Assembly: GCA_017306155.1 (NCBI GenBank)
Contig: JAFKJB010000018.1
Span: forward strand, 28,344-92,343
DNA from: Nitrosospira multiformis
Lineage (GTDB): Bacteria > Pseudomonadota > Gammaproteobacteria > Burkholderiales > Nitrosomonadaceae
Length of the DNA: 64,000 bases
Direction: 5' to 3'
Part shown: positions 28,376 to 37,540 of the stretch, piece by piece
Layout of the letters: each line of letters begins with the position of its first letter
Position numbering within the stretch: the first letter of the stretch is position 1
Translations under genes and position numbers: made by a program
Notes under the pieces: model-generated
Told to the model about the DNA's origin: nothing
The model's input: the letters and a program-made list of their open reading frames with translations, nothing else
Database searches by the model: none

Positions 28376-28451
28376 GTCCCCATCGTCTAGAGGCCTAGGA
28401 CATCACCCTTTCACGGTGAGTACGGGGGTTCGAATCCCCCTGGGGACGCCA
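28376..28451 (+). tRNA. tRNA-Glu (TTC)
   Basis: 76 nt from GTCCCCATCGTCTAG to an encoded CCA. The anticodon loop contains TTC (TCACC/GGTGA stem), and the T arm reads GGGGGTTCGAATCCCCC. It follows tRNA-Ala by 58 nt and should share its promoter. Confidence 0.96.
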
Positions 28452-28548
28452 CAAAATCCCCAGTTTTAGCTTTATTTGTAATAAATACAATAAGCTATAC
28501 TGGAGAGTTTCAAAGTGATGCGGTCTATCAGGCCGGGCAGCATGCCTT

Positions 28549-28968
28549 TTAACGATTCCCTGTCACGTCCTCATAAGAGGGAGGAGGCGGTGGCAGCCAG
28601 TCATCCATCAGCAGATCCACGGAAACTTCCAGGGCAGAGGCAATAGAGGACAGTATCTTTATTGTCCCCACGCGCTTTCTGTTTTCGATCTGACTGAGGA
28701 AGGCCTTACTGATCCCAGCTTTTTCTGCAAGTGCCTGTACAGTCAGGCCCCGATAATTTCTCCACGCCTGGATAGGATGAATGCCATCAAGGATCGGATG
28801 CAATACCTCTGCTGGAATTCTTGCCCCGTCATCCGCTTCCTTGGCAGCTTTGTAAAGGGCAATATCCTCTATGTCCTCTATCGCATCCACCAGGTGATCA
28901 AAAATCTGGATAGGCACGATCGCATATTCTTTCTTGCCGTCTTTTTCAATAAACTGAATTTTGCTCAT
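28549..28968 (-). CDS. HTH antitoxin of a RelE-type toxin-antitoxin pair
   Basis: 139 residues. The N-terminal half (IQFIEKDGKKEYAIVPIQIFDHLVDAIEDIED) is like the short antitoxin arms that wrap a RelE/ParE toxin. An XRE helix-turn-helix at about residues 70-125 (LTVQALAEKAGISKAFLSQIEN) is the DNA-binding part, and the tail is Pro-rich. It overlaps the stop codon of a truncated toxin gene just upstream, so the toxin-first order of HigBA-type loci is conserved. With the toxin broken this is probably an orphan antitoxin. Confidence 0.8.
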   Translation of the reverse strand: MSKIQFIEKDGKKEYAIVPIQIFDHLVDAIEDIEDIALYKAAKEADDGARIPAEVLHPILDGIHPIQAWRNYRGLTVQALAEKAGISKAFLSQIENRKRVGTIKILSSIASALEVSVDLLMDDWLPPPPPSYEDVTGNR

Positions 28969-29081
28969 TTGTAAACACCTCCACGCGGAGCCACCGCTAT
29001 AACCAATATCACAAGGCGGTCATCGTATATTTCATAGATTATTCTCCAATCTCCCATGCCGCTAACATAATAGCAAACATT
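28965..29081 (-). pseudogene. C-terminal remnant of a RelE/ParE-type toxin
   Basis: A 38-codon open stretch that ends in the ATG of the antitoxin gene. It reads GMGDWRIIYEIYDDRLVILV and then APRGGVYK, the usual C-terminal strands of RelE/ParE toxins (WRIxYEI, then RxxVYR). A stop at 29082-29084 precedes it, and the first half of a normal toxin (about 90 residues) is absent. The pair seems to have lost its toxin by truncation. Confidence 0.65.
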
Positions 29082-29084
29082 TTA

Positions 29085-29649
29085 TGCTGGGGTGGGGCGT
29101 GCAATTACTGCAAAATTTGCATCGGTTCAAAATTATGAATTTCGGACAACAAAACCCGCTGGGAGCAGGTTGGTGAAGAGAGGGCAGGCCAATGTGCTGC
29201 TGGTCTGGAGGAGATTATCAATGTTGGCAGGCATCTTCGAGCTTGCTGGAGTGCAGTCGCCACAAAATCGCAAATTGATGTGCCGGACTGTGTGATAAAT
29301 ACAACAGTTCGGGATTTGCCGGTTAAATCCGAATCAAACTTGTTTCGGTCTTTCTGATATGCGGGTTTCTTTACTGAAGTCGTGGTAAGAAATGCGGAAA
29401 CCGGAAAACAATAAACCCAAGCTGCTGATTAATAGCTGGTTCTATTTCCTTTTCCTGGTATTTTCCTGGTAATGAGGTGACAAGGGAGATTTCGGATAAT
29501 CATGATTGCGTTGAAACGAGGATGAGAATTTTTTCACCAAGTCAGGAGTTGATGAAAAAGTGGCTCTTGACATTCGACGTCATCCCATCCAAAGTATTGG
29601 TTCAGAAATGCCATCTAATTAAAACCAACTAAACTCTGAAAGGAAACTA
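29085..29649. other. Intergenic region before nitrosocyanin, no gene recognised
   Basis: No frame has a plausible product; a 67-codon plus-strand frame at 29092-29295 has no supporting signal. The stretch probably holds the nitrosocyanin promoter, since that gene starts at 29650 after AAAGGAAACTA. Confidence 0.4.
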
Positions 29650-30063
29650 ATGATGAAAATAAACAAGGCAATGTTTGCAGGTCTGGCTTTTGGCATGCTG
29701 TTGACGGGAGCGGTGCATGCAGCAGAACAGAAATTCACGGTCGTTATCAATGCCTATGACACGACGATTCCTGAGCTCAACGTTGAAGGGGTTACGGTCA
29801 AGAACATCCGGGCTTTCAATGTTCTCAACGAGCCTGAGGCACTGGTTGTCAAGAAAAACACGACAGTGAAGATTACGATCGAGAACAAGTCCCCCATCAG
29901 CGAAGGATTTTCCATCGATGCATTCAAAGTCTCGGAAGTAATCAAGGCGGGCGAAACCAAGACCATCAGCTTTAAAGCGGACAAGGCCGGGGCCTTCACC
30001 ATCTGGTGTCAGCTTCACCCCAAGAACATCCACCTGCCCGGTTCTCTGAACGTCGTCGATTAA
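29650..30063 (+). CDS. ncyA: Nitrosocyanin, red copper protein of ammonia oxidisers
   Basis: 137 residues with a 25-residue Sec signal peptide ending in HAA, then a cupredoxin domain. The red-copper ligands are all present: Glu85, Cys120, His123 and His128, which become Glu60, Cys95, His98 and His103 after cleavage, the numbering of the Nitrosomonas europaea protein. The segments [14 protein letters not shown] and [13 protein letters not shown] closely match what I recall of that protein. Nitrosocyanin is periplasmic and abundant in ammonia-oxidising bacteria; its exact reaction is unsettled. It is monocistronic, with a clear terminator after it. A good ribosome-binding site (AAAGGAAA) lies upstream. 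Confidence 0.93.
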   Translation: MMKINKAMFAGLAFGMLLTGAVHAAEQKFTVVINAYDTTIPELNVEGVTVKNIRAFNVLNEPEALVVKKNTTVKITIENKSPISEGFSIDAFKVSEVIKAGETKTISFKADKAGAFTIWCQLHPKNIHLPGSLNVVD

Positions 30064-30100
30064 TTCGATTGACCTGAAAGACGGCCAGTTGCAGTTAATT

Positions 30101-30125
30101 AAAAACCCGCCGAATGGCGGGTTTT
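30101..30125. terminator. Bidirectional rho-independent terminator after nitrosocyanin
   Basis: CCCGCC at 30106-30111, loop GAAT, GGCGGG at 30116-30121, flanked by AAAAA on the left and TTTTT on the right. It can stop transcription in both directions between the convergent genes at 30063 and 30247. Confidence 0.85.
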
Positions 30126-30246
30126 TAATTTATGCCTTCAGCACAAAGTGAAGTATTTTTAACGGTGGATGCAAGCCCGTAAGACACGTAGGGAAACGAA
30201 AAGCCGAATTGCTTTCAGCACGCCACGTTTCCCCAAATGTCTTTCA

Positions 30247-30687
30247 TTACTTGGCTACACATATTCCTTTGCAGTCAAGCCCATCCCTGGTGGGGTCGCA
30301 GTTATCCGATGGGTCGTCGATGCAAATCATCCCGCCTGCGCATTTGATCCTGCTGGGGCCGGCGCAAGGTTGCTTGATTTTTGTTTCTTCGCTCCCGCCC
30401 CCGCCCGCCATGCACTTGCCCGGACAGTTCAGACCGTCTTTGGTGGGATCGCACTTGTCAGACGGATCATCCACGCAGGCCATACCCCTGGGGCATTTAA
30501 TTACGCTGGGTCCGCCGCAGGGCAGTTCCTTTTTATCCATATGACGGGATTTCGAATCGGATTCATGGCCTTCATGCATCCCATCCTGTGCCTGGACATT
30601 TCCTCCCAAACCTATAGACAAGCCCAGAGTCAACGCAAGCAATATGGTGAATCTGGCAGCCACGCTAAAAACAGAATAAGTTTTCAT
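30247..30687 (-). CDS. Exported protein with two six-cysteine repeats
   Basis: About 146 residues. A Sec signal peptide ends near NVQAQ. After a His/Met-containing linker (GMHEGHE, RHMDKK) come two copies of a motif of about 40 residues, each with six Cys: PCGGPSVIKCPRGMACVDDP and PCAGPSRIKCAGGMICIDDP, each continuing with SDxCDP, DGLxC and a final Cys. The start at 30687 has GGGGAG 5 nt upstream. The repeats may be disulphide-rich (Kazal-like) or metal-binding; I do not assign a function. Its place beside nitrosocyanin could be chance. Confidence 0.75.
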   Translation of the reverse strand: MKTYSVFSVAARFTILLALTLGLSIGLGGNVQAQDGMHEGHESDSKSRHMDKKELPCGGPSVIKCPRGMACVDDPSDKCDPTKDGLNCPGKCMAGGGGSEETKIKQPCAGPSRIKCAGGMICIDDPSDNCDPTRDGLDCKGICVAK

Positions 30688-30930
30688 GTCAACTCCCCTT
30701 GAAATGAAGAAAAAACAAATGACCGAGAACTCCCTCTTGTTGACGCTATTGCTTATCATTGATGATCCCGTTTCTTATAAAAGAAATGAAGCGCAAAAAA
30801 TCATGACAATTTTAGGAATGGAAAATTGCTTCGTTCTGTACGGTGACACACTTATTACAGAGGTTGAATTTGCACAGGTGTGAGTGCCGCGTCATAATCC
30901 TGTCTATGGTTGATTAACTGGCAGAAAAGT

Positions 30931-31611
30931 ATGAATAACGTTTCCTGGAGCGATGAAGAGCTGAAGGCCTCCGTTGAAGCTTACGTTGAGATGCAGCACA
31001 ATGAGCGCACGGGACAGCTCATTGTAAAGAAACAGTATTACAAAAAGCTGGTGGAAATGTTCGGCCGCAGCGAGCAGGCTTTTGAATCCCACATGCAGAA
31101 TATTTCCTATGTCCTTTCGCTGATGGGACGCGGATGGATGGCCGGGCTGAAGCCGGCAAAAGATATCGAGCCTCTGGTTGCTGCGCGGATCGAACAATTA
31201 CTGGAGCAGAGCAGTGGACAAAAAGTGGCTCCAGTAGCCGCCTTTGAAATTGCGGTGCGCGAGGCAGCAGAACAGAAAGATCTTCCCAGACCCAGCGGTA
31301 ATGCCCGTCCTAAACATAGACGCATATCCGTGGGGCAATTGCAGCGTGATCCCGGCGTGAAGGCATGGGTGTTGCAGCAGGCGGCAGGCATATGCGAATC
31401 ATGCGAAAAACCTGCTCCATTCCAGGGGCTGGATGGATTACCTTATCTCGAATTGCATTATGTTCAGGGCCTGGCTGATGGCGGAGCCGATGCTGTTTCC
31501 AACGCAGTGGCGCTATGCCCCAATTGTCATCGCGAGATACATCACGGCGCTAATGCTCACGCGGTGGAAGCGTGGCTGTATGACAGCGTCCAGAGACTGG
31601 AGCAGGATTAA
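30931..31611 (+). CDS. HNH-endonuclease-like protein with altered active site
   Basis: About 226 residues. The N-terminal 80 residues are helical (WSDEELKASVEAYVEM, QYYKKLVEMFGRSEQAFESHM). The C-terminus has the zinc-binding halves of an HNH domain, CESCEKPAPF and ALCPNCHREIHHG, but the catalytic HH is HY (LELHYVQGLADGG), so the general-base His appears replaced by Tyr. It may be inactive or altered. I take the ATG at 30931; a TTG at 30910 is possible. Stands alone ahead of the UbiB-like gene. Confidence 0.72.
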   Translation: MNNVSWSDEELKASVEAYVEMQHNERTGQLIVKKQYYKKLVEMFGRSEQAFESHMQNISYVLSLMGRGWMAGLKPAKDIEPLVAARIEQLLEQSSGQKVAPVAAFEIAVREAAEQKDLPRPSGNARPKHRRISVGQLQRDPGVKAWVLQQAAGICESCEKPAPFQGLDGLPYLELHYVQGLADGGADAVSNAVALCPNCHREIHHGANAHAVEAWLYDSVQRLEQD

Positions 31612-31651
31612 ATAAAGGTCCGGTCGAAATCATGAACTCGGGGAATAGCTG

Positions 31652-33430
31652 ATGCTCTGGCAGGCCATGACTGCGGCGCGCGATCTCGGGCGCCTGCACG
31701 AGATCGCCTCGATCCTAATCCGGCACGGCTTTGGGGATGTGGTGCGCCGGCTTGGGTTTGCTCATGTGCTGGAGCGTGCCGGACGCGCGTTGCACTGGAG
31801 CGAGGCCACCGAACTGGCGCAGCTTGAGCCTCAAGCGAGTGTGCGGCGCGCGATGGAGGAGATGGGCTCCACCTTCGTCAAGCTCGGCCAGGTTCTGGCA
31901 ACACGTGTCGATCTTTTCGACCCTGACTGGATCGCTGAATTCAGCAAACTGCAGGATAGTACACCCGCCTCCCCCTATTCTGAAGTTCATCAGCAGCTCA
32001 CTGAAGATCTGGGCGCTCCACCTGAGGAAATATTTGCCGCCTTCGAGCCGGAGCCGTTTGCCGCGGGGTCTATTGCCCAGGTGCATCTCGCACGCCTGGA
32101 AGATGGTACCGAAGTTGTAGTCAAGGTGCGGCGACCCGGCATTCGAGCGGTGATTGAAGCTGATTTGCGCTGGCTCTCAAGGCTTGCGGAACTCATCGAA
32201 ACCAGCAACTCCGAACTGCGCCATTTCCACTGGCAGGAAGTAGTTGCGCAATTTACCCAGTCGCTCCGGCGTGAGCTCGATTTCGGCGCCGAGTGCCGCA
32301 ATGCGGAACGTGTTGCCTTGAATTTCGCCGGCTATTCTGACGACGCATCGCCCGTTTTGCCTCTGGCACGCCCTCCTGCCGGCGAGGATGAATTTTCTTC
32401 GTTACTTCCAATCATCGTCATTCCCAAGGTTTATTGGCAATGGACGGGTGAACGCGTGTGTGTGCAGGAGTATATCCGCGGCATCCCTGGTCGCGATGTT
32501 GCGGCTCTCGATCAGGCTGGGCTCGACCGCAAGGTTATCGCGCGCCGCGGGGTGGCGGCAGTGATAAAAATGATTGTGGTGGACGGACTGTTCCACGCAG
32601 ACCCGCATCCCGGCAACTTGTTTTATCTTCCGGGCAACCGCATTGCCTTCATCGATTTTGGCATGGTCGGTATGCTCGGGCAAGAACGGCGCGGTGAACT
32701 GATCCATCTTTTACTCGGGTTGGTCCAGCATGACTCCGTCGCGGTGGCCGATGTGTTGCTCGACTGGACCGGGGAGGATGATGTCAATGAAGAAGCGCTT
32801 AAGACCGAAATCCAGTTGTTTGTCGACCAATATCTGGGGGTCCCCCTAAAGCAGCTCAAGCTTGGCTCCATGCTTGCGGATCTTGTCGCCATTCTGCGTG
32901 GACATCGGCTGCATCTTCCGCCTGATCTTGCACTTTTTTTCAAGGCATTCATCACGCTTGAAGGTATGGGAAGAGAGCTCGATCCGGATCTGGATATTGC
33001 AGGCGAGGCACTGCCTCTGTTGCGGGATGCAATGGCAATCCGTTACGCGCCGGCCGCGATGGCAAAGCGCGGATGGCGCGCAGCTATCGAGCTGGCAAGT
33101 CTGCTAAGCAGTCTGCCTCGCGATCTCTCGCGATTGTTGCGTTCTGCCCGTCGGGGCAAAGTGGATATTCATATCGAGGTGGCGCATCTCAAGCACGTAG
33201 GTGATCAACTGGATGGTGCGGTCAATCGTCTGGTCGTGGGTATCGTGGTTGCTGCTGTCATCGTGGGTTCCTCGGTCGTGATGGCGGTCTCCACCGGGCC
33301 CACTCTATGGGGTCTCCCTTTTTTCAGTCTGCTAGGGTTTGCCTGTGCAACAATTGGCACAATATGGCTGTTTTCGGCGATTTCCCGTGCCAATAAGGCC
33401 GATCGCGAGAGAAAGCCGCGAGGCGACTGA
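31652..33430 (+). CDS. ABC1/UbiB (AarF)-family atypical kinase
   Basis: 592 residues. The kinase-like core includes the family's Ala-rich loop and Lys ([22 protein letters not shown]), the catalytic HADPHPGN and metal-binding IDFGM segments. Two hydrophobic helices at the C-terminus (about residues 525-585) anchor it in the inner membrane. UbiB-family members support ubiquinone synthesis, probably by moving or exposing lipid precursors. No other ubi gene is beside it. Confidence 0.88.
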   Translation: MLWQAMTAARDLGRLHEIASILIRHGFGDVVRRLGFAHVLERAGRALHWSEATELAQLEPQASVRRAMEEMGSTFVKLGQVLATRVDLFDPDWIAEFSKLQDSTPASPYSEVHQQLTEDLGAPPEEIFAAFEPEPFAAGSIAQVHLARLEDGTEVVVKVRRPGIRAVIEADLRWLSRLAELIETSNSELRHFHWQEVVAQFTQSLRRELDFGAECRNAERVALNFAGYSDDASPVLPLARPPAGEDEFSSLLPIIVIPKVYWQWTGERVCVQEYIRGIPGRDVAALDQAGLDRKVIARRGVAAVIKMIVVDGLFHADPHPGNLFYLPGNRIAFIDFGMVGMLGQERRGELIHLLLGLVQHDSVAVADVLLDWTGEDDVNEEALKTEIQLFVDQYLGVPLKQLKLGSMLADLVAILRGHRLHLPPDLALFFKAFITLEGMGRELDPDLDIAGEALPLLRDAMAIRYAPAAMAKRGWRAAIELASLLSSLPRDLSRLLRSARRGKVDIHIEVAHLKHVGDQLDGAVNRLVVGIVVAAVIVGSSVVMAVSTGPTLWGLPFFSLLGFACATIGTIWLFSAISRANKADRERKPRGD

Positions 33431-33500
33431 TCGCAAAATTGCGCCTTGTATTCATATGCCGTCTATTTTATTCTTATTTCCAGAAATAATGGGTATAAAA

Positions 33501-34151
33501 ATGAATACAATCAATTACTTACAAACCATCTCTTTGGCAGCCGTCATCGTGCTGGCGGCCGGTTGCACGACTACTCAGCGCAACACTCAATCATCAAGAA
33601 CAGCTGTCGAACAGCTCCTCCTGAGTGAGGCAGTAAAAAGAAGCTTTCCCAGTGATCCAGGTGAATTTCTGCCCATTCCCCGCGGAGCGGGTGTTGCGAT
33701 CAACACGGTAGGGATGACGGCTGATCAGGCTTTTCTGCAGCAGGTCTTAGCCGGATGGCTGGGACAGCAAGGCTACCTGGTGCAGAAAGACGGCAAGGAC
33801 GCCACGCACCGGGTCGATGTGGTCGTAGAGGCGCTGGGAACAGAATTGTCGGGGACATTCATGGGAATGCCCCCGATCCAGAGTCAGTTCATTCCATTTG
33901 CGCTGCCCGAACTGGCACTCTATAAATCCCAGTATCAGACGGGATATGCCAAATTTCACCTGAATGTCTTTGGCTTGCCGGCCGGAAATTTTCTTGGATC
34001 GACCTCTGCTTTCCTGGCGGATGCCTACTACAACGACTACACGTTTCTTTTCGTGTTGTCGCATACTTTCACAGACCTTCCATCCGTTCCGGAAATGGGT
34101 TCCTTCAACCGCAAACCCGCCGGTCCCCGAATGGAGAACCAGGCAGAGTAG
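33501..34151 (+). CDS. Lipoprotein of unknown function
   Basis: About 216 residues. The lipobox is LAAGC after a hydrophobic run (ISLAAVIVLAAGC), so the protein is lipid-anchored. The mature part contains FLPIPRGAGVAINTVGMTADQ and LVQKDGKDATHRVDVVVEALG; the latter resembles small-domain lipoproteins that bind partners at the outer membrane. No enzyme motif. Its 3' end overlaps the convergent acetyltransferase-like gene by 47 nt. Starts at 33489 and 33501 are both possible; I take the second. Confidence 0.65.
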   Translation: MNTINYLQTISLAAVIVLAAGCTTTQRNTQSSRTAVEQLLLSEAVKRSFPSDPGEFLPIPRGAGVAINTVGMTADQAFLQQVLAGWLGQQGYLVQKDGKDATHRVDVVVEALGTELSGTFMGMPPIQSQFIPFALPELALYKSQYQTGYAKFHLNVFGLPAGNFLGSTSAFLADAYYNDYTFLFVLSHTFTDLPSVPEMGSFNRKPAGPRMENQAE

Positions 34152-34881
34152 GCAGGGGCATTGCGCGCAGTTCTTGTGCAATCTCATGCAGCGCATTCCG
34201 GAAGTCGGCATCAAGCAGGTGGCGAATTTTCAAAGCCACGATAAGCTCATGCCCGTTTCGCGTTCGGCTCCAATTTTCCATCCGCAGGCTTTTTTCGATG
34301 GCTTCCGCGCGTCTGGCGTCGGACAGATAGAAAAAATCGCAGCAGCACTTCCGTTCTGAGTCCGGAGCGGGAGGTGTCCGGCAGGAAGCGCAGGCGTTGA
34401 ACAGTGCCGGTGGGGGTGCCAGGAGAGATTCGAAGCCAAGCTGTTCCGTATTGGCAGCAGAATGCTCATTGGCCGGCTTTACCCCGGTAATCAATGCCGC
34501 AAAGCTTTTTGTGGCGGCGTCGTTTCCGTTTTTATCCGGAACCTGACCGAGTGTCGCAGCGCAAATTCTGATTTGCAAAAGAAGGGCCTGCAATCCGTAG
34601 CCTCTCCATTCTTTCTTTACGTAACACATCCCCAGTTCTTTTTCGGCCGAATCCGGCAGGTCGAACACGCCAGCGCCTGCCATGAAACTACCCACGGCAT
34701 TTTCTATGACAAAAAACAGACCGTTCTCGACTGCGGTCTTGAATTCATCATAAGGGCGCCACAGAAGGTTTGCGGATTCTTTCAGTGGCAGTTCTGTGAC
34801 GGCTTGCCGATATTCCGCCAATATGTGCTCAACATCCCCAAGGCCTGCTGCCCGTATGGTTGCATGAGTAATACCTGACAT
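34105..34881 (-). CDS. GNAT-like acetyltransferase family protein
   Basis: About 258 residues. The N-terminal part fits a GNAT fold (THATIRAAGLGDVEHILAEYR) with the acetyl-CoA loop in VKKEWRGYGLQALLLQ. The C-terminal third is Cys-rich (ACASCRTPP, KCCCDFFYL), which is not usual for the family. The ATG at 34881 has AGGAGAG 4 nt before it and is preferred to the longer frame to 34965. The substrate cannot be inferred. Confidence 0.65.
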   Translation of the reverse strand: MSGITHATIRAAGLGDVEHILAEYRQAVTELPLKESANLLWRPYDEFKTAVENGLFFVIENAVGSFMAGAGVFDLPDSAEKELGMCYVKKEWRGYGLQALLLQIRICAATLGQVPDKNGNDAATKSFAALITGVKPANEHSAANTEQLGFESLLAPPPALFNACASCRTPPAPDSERKCCCDFFYLSDARRAEAIEKSLRMENWSRTRNGHELIVALKIRHLLDADFRNALHEIAQELRAMPLPTLPGSPFGDRRVCG

Positions 34882-35081
34882 CTCGCTCTCCTGTCGCGCT
34901 TGTGAATTCCCGATGACGAAAAGGAAAAAAGGAGGCGTTGCGGTAGATACGGCACACCGGAACACATCTCCTGGAATAGCGGCTGTTAGATGGGAGCTAT
35001 TCCACAGAATTCAACCTGATAATCAAATCCATGGACATCGGCCTGTTTTTGAACAGCCATTGCATGTCTCAAGATAATGAC

Positions 35082-35110
35082 TTGACACAAAACAGAAAAG
35101 AATATATAAA
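35082..35110 (+). promoter_or_regulatory. Strong sigma70-like promoter for the HTH gene and astB
   Basis: TTGACA at 35082-35087 and TATAAA at 35105-35110 are 17 bp apart. The predicted start of transcription, about 35117, lies 50 nt ahead of the HTH gene at 35167, which astB follows closely on the same strand. Confidence 0.7.
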
Positions 35111-35166
35111 TAATTGCATAATGCACGAGTGGTGCTTTGGATTTTTGGTAAGGGATACAGAAAGTG

Positions 35167-35475
35167 ATGGTTACGGTAGAACAGTATCGGCAGCTTTGCG
35201 CGGAATGGAGGGGGGATGCAGCCGAATTTTCCTGGCTGGTCCAGCATGGCGATATTGCGGGAGTCTCGCAGCGCGCCATTGCAGCCGAGTTCGAATTTGC
35301 TCCGTCCACGGTTTCGCGATGGGCAGCGGGTGAGGCGCTTCCTCACAGGCGTGTCCAGAAGCTGGTAGTGGGCGCGCTGGAAAAAAAGGCGCGGCGGCTC
35401 GAACAGGCTTGCGCCAGTGCTTTTCTTCCGGTTAAAAAAGATGTAGGCACCCCGCAATCCCGCCCGCGGGCTTAA
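35167..35475 (+). CDS. Small HTH DNA-binding protein
   Basis: 102 residues. A helix-turn-helix is visible at about residues 33-58: VSQRAIAAEFEFAPSTVSRWAAGE, followed by a basic helix. The start is the ATG at 35167 or the GTG at 35164. It is 43 nt upstream of astB on the same strand, so it may regulate that gene or simply share the promoter. Confidence 0.65.
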   Translation: MVTVEQYRQLCAEWRGDAAEFSWLVQHGDIAGVSQRAIAAEFEFAPSTVSRWAAGEALPHRRVQKLVVGALEKKARRLEQACASAFLPVKKDVGTPQSRPRA

Positions 35476-35518
35476 TCTTCGGGCGATAATGTGCGCCCAG
35501 ACACTCGATTGCAAAGCG

Positions 35519-36862
35519 ATGAACGCTTACGAAGTCAATTTTGACGGATTGGTAGGCCCCACGCACAATTATGGTGGACTGGCGGTAGGAAACATCGCCT
35601 CTGCGGAAAGTGCGCTGACAGTTTCCAACCCTCGGGAAGCTGCATTACAGGGGCTGGAAAAAATGAAACGGCTTTCTGATCTCGGCATCAGGCAGGGCGT
35701 TTTGCCGCCACAGGACCGTCCAGCTGTCTCAACACTCCGAAAGCTGGGATTCGTCGGGGAGGATGCTGTCGTCCTCCGGTACGCGGCAACGGTTGCCCCT
35801 GGGCTTCTGCGCGCGTGCTCGTCGGCCTCCAGCATGTGGGTGGCCAATGCCGCCACTATTTCGCCGAGCGCCGATACCGAGGATGGCAAGGTGCATTTTA
35901 CGGCTGCCAATCTGCCCTCGCAACTTCATCGAAGCATTGAGGCGCCTGTTACGAGTAGCGTTTTGAAGCGGGTGTTCGGCGATGAGCGCTATTTCGTGCA
36001 CCACGATCCCTTGCCGTCCAATCTTTATTTTGGCGATGAGGGCGCTGCCAACCATATGCGCTTCTGTCCGCATCACGGTGAAGCCGGCGTCGAGGTTTTT
36101 GTCTTTGGCCGCTCTGCCAGCCGCGATATTCCCAAGCCCCTGCGATTTCCTGCACGCCAGTCGCTGGAGGCCAGCGAAGCGATTGCAAGACTGCACCGAA
36201 TCAAGCATCGAAAGGAACTGTTCGTGCAGCAAAACCCTGCGGCCATCGATGCGGGAGCGTTTCATAACGACGTGCTGGCGGTGACAAACTGCAATGTCCT
36301 GTTTTATCATCATGCGGCATACCCGGGGTGGGAAGAGGCCGAGGCTAGAATTACAAAAGCATGTGATTGGCCGATTCACTTCATCAGGGCCAGGGAAGAA
36401 GATATTACGCTTGCGGAGGCGGTCAGGACTTATCTCTTTAACAGCCAACTCCTTACTCTGCGCGGTAACGAGATGATGATCCTCGCGCCTGCGGAATGCC
36501 AGGAATCCGACTCCGCCCGGGCCTTTCTCGAACGAGTCGTACAGGATGCGGCTAATCCCGTCGCGCATGTCGAGTACGTAAATTTGCGCCAAAGCATGAA
36601 AAACGGGGGAGGGCCTGCCTGCCTGCGACTTCGTGTCGTGCTGACCGAACCGGAACTCGAAGCCGTGCAAAAAAACAGTCGTGTAGTTCTTGACGAGCGT
36701 CTCTACAATGAACTCAAGGGGTGGGTCGAGAAATATTATCGCGAACGCCTTTTGCCAGCCGATCTGGGGGATCCCGCTCTCCTGCGGGAAAGTCGCGCTG
36801 CGCTGGATGAACTGACGACTATACTGGCATTAGGTCCGCTGTACGATTTCCAGAGGCCTTAA
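35519..36862 (+). CDS. astB: N-succinylarginine dihydrolase
   Basis: Removes two ammonia and carbon dioxide from succinylarginine in the arginine succinyltransferase (AST) pathway. 447 residues, matching the family; NFDGLVGPTHNYGGLA is the family N-terminus, and the Cys-type active site is supported by the C-terminal NGGGPACLRLRVVL. No astA, astC, astD or astE is in the window, so the gene stands outside the usual operon. It follows a small HTH gene. The start at 35519 fits the conserved N-terminus. Confidence 0.9.
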   Translation: MNAYEVNFDGLVGPTHNYGGLAVGNIASAESALTVSNPREAALQGLEKMKRLSDLGIRQGVLPPQDRPAVSTLRKLGFVGEDAVVLRYAATVAPGLLRACSSASSMWVANAATISPSADTEDGKVHFTAANLPSQLHRSIEAPVTSSVLKRVFGDERYFVHHDPLPSNLYFGDEGAANHMRFCPHHGEAGVEVFVFGRSASRDIPKPLRFPARQSLEASEAIARLHRIKHRKELFVQQNPAAIDAGAFHNDVLAVTNCNVLFYHHAAYPGWEEAEARITKACDWPIHFIRAREEDITLAEAVRTYLFNSQLLTLRGNEMMILAPAECQESDSARAFLERVVQDAANPVAHVEYVNLRQSMKNGGGPACLRLRVVLTEPELEAVQKNSRVVLDERLYNELKGWVEKYYRERLLPADLGDPALLRESRAALDELTTILALGPLYDFQRP

Positions 36863-36957
36863 ACTTTGTCAGCATTTTTAGCAGCAATCGACAGTGGAGC
36901 TCCGAAGCGCTGCCGAATTGAACAAACAACCGCTGCCAATCATTCCCGGAGAAATTC

Positions 36958-37335
36958 ATGGCTATCACGCTCAATCACACCATCGTACCCGCGCGCGACA
37001 AGGAGGAATCCGCGCAGTTCTATTCGAGAATATTCGGTTTCCGGTATGTTGGCCCTTTTTCCCGCTTCATCGTGGTAAAAGTGAATGACACACTTTCTCT
37101 GGATTTCGATAGCAGGGAAAAATTCGATTCGAACCATTATGCATTCAAGGTAACCGGGCAAGAGTTCGACGAGATCTTCGCCAGGTTGAAAGCGGAGAAT
37201 GTCAAATATGGCAACGGTCCCTTCGATCCGGAAAACATGAGCATCAATCACAACGATGGTGGGCGCGGCGTCTATTTCCGCGATCCGGCAGGCCACCTGC
37301 TGGAAATGCTGACGGTGGATTACAAGATTTCTTGA
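36958..37335 (+). CDS. VOC-family protein (glyoxalase/bleomycin resistance fold)
   Basis: 125 residues with two beta-alpha-beta-beta-beta halves of the vicinal oxygen chelate fold. The start (LNHTIVPARDKEESAQFYSRIFGF) gives the first metal-ligand His, HYAFKV and the terminal FRDPAGHLLEMLT the others. Such proteins bind a divalent metal and act as dioxygenases, isomerases or resistance proteins; the reaction is not readable here. ATG at 36958 follows GGAGAAATTC. Confidence 0.82.
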   Translation: MAITLNHTIVPARDKEESAQFYSRIFGFRYVGPFSRFIVVKVNDTLSLDFDSREKFDSNHYAFKVTGQEFDEIFARLKAENVKYGNGPFDPENMSINHNDGGRGVYFRDPAGHLLEMLTVDYKIS

Positions 37336-37540
37336 AGCATAAGTGTCCTGATATCCCGCCTTGCCGATATCTTTTGATGGCAGGAGAAGCGGTTAATCTT
37401 CCATATTGGTGAGCTTGCGAACGATGGCTTGGAAATCCATGCCTGAGGAGCATCGGATCGGTCTCGTGCTGCTGCCCGTCATGTTTGCCAACCTTGCGGA
37501 ATATCGCATGGGAAAACAACAACCTGAAATTGGGGGTACT

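Noticed and set aside
31107-31391. Antisense frame within the HNH-like gene
   Set aside because: Pure shadow of the plus-strand gene.
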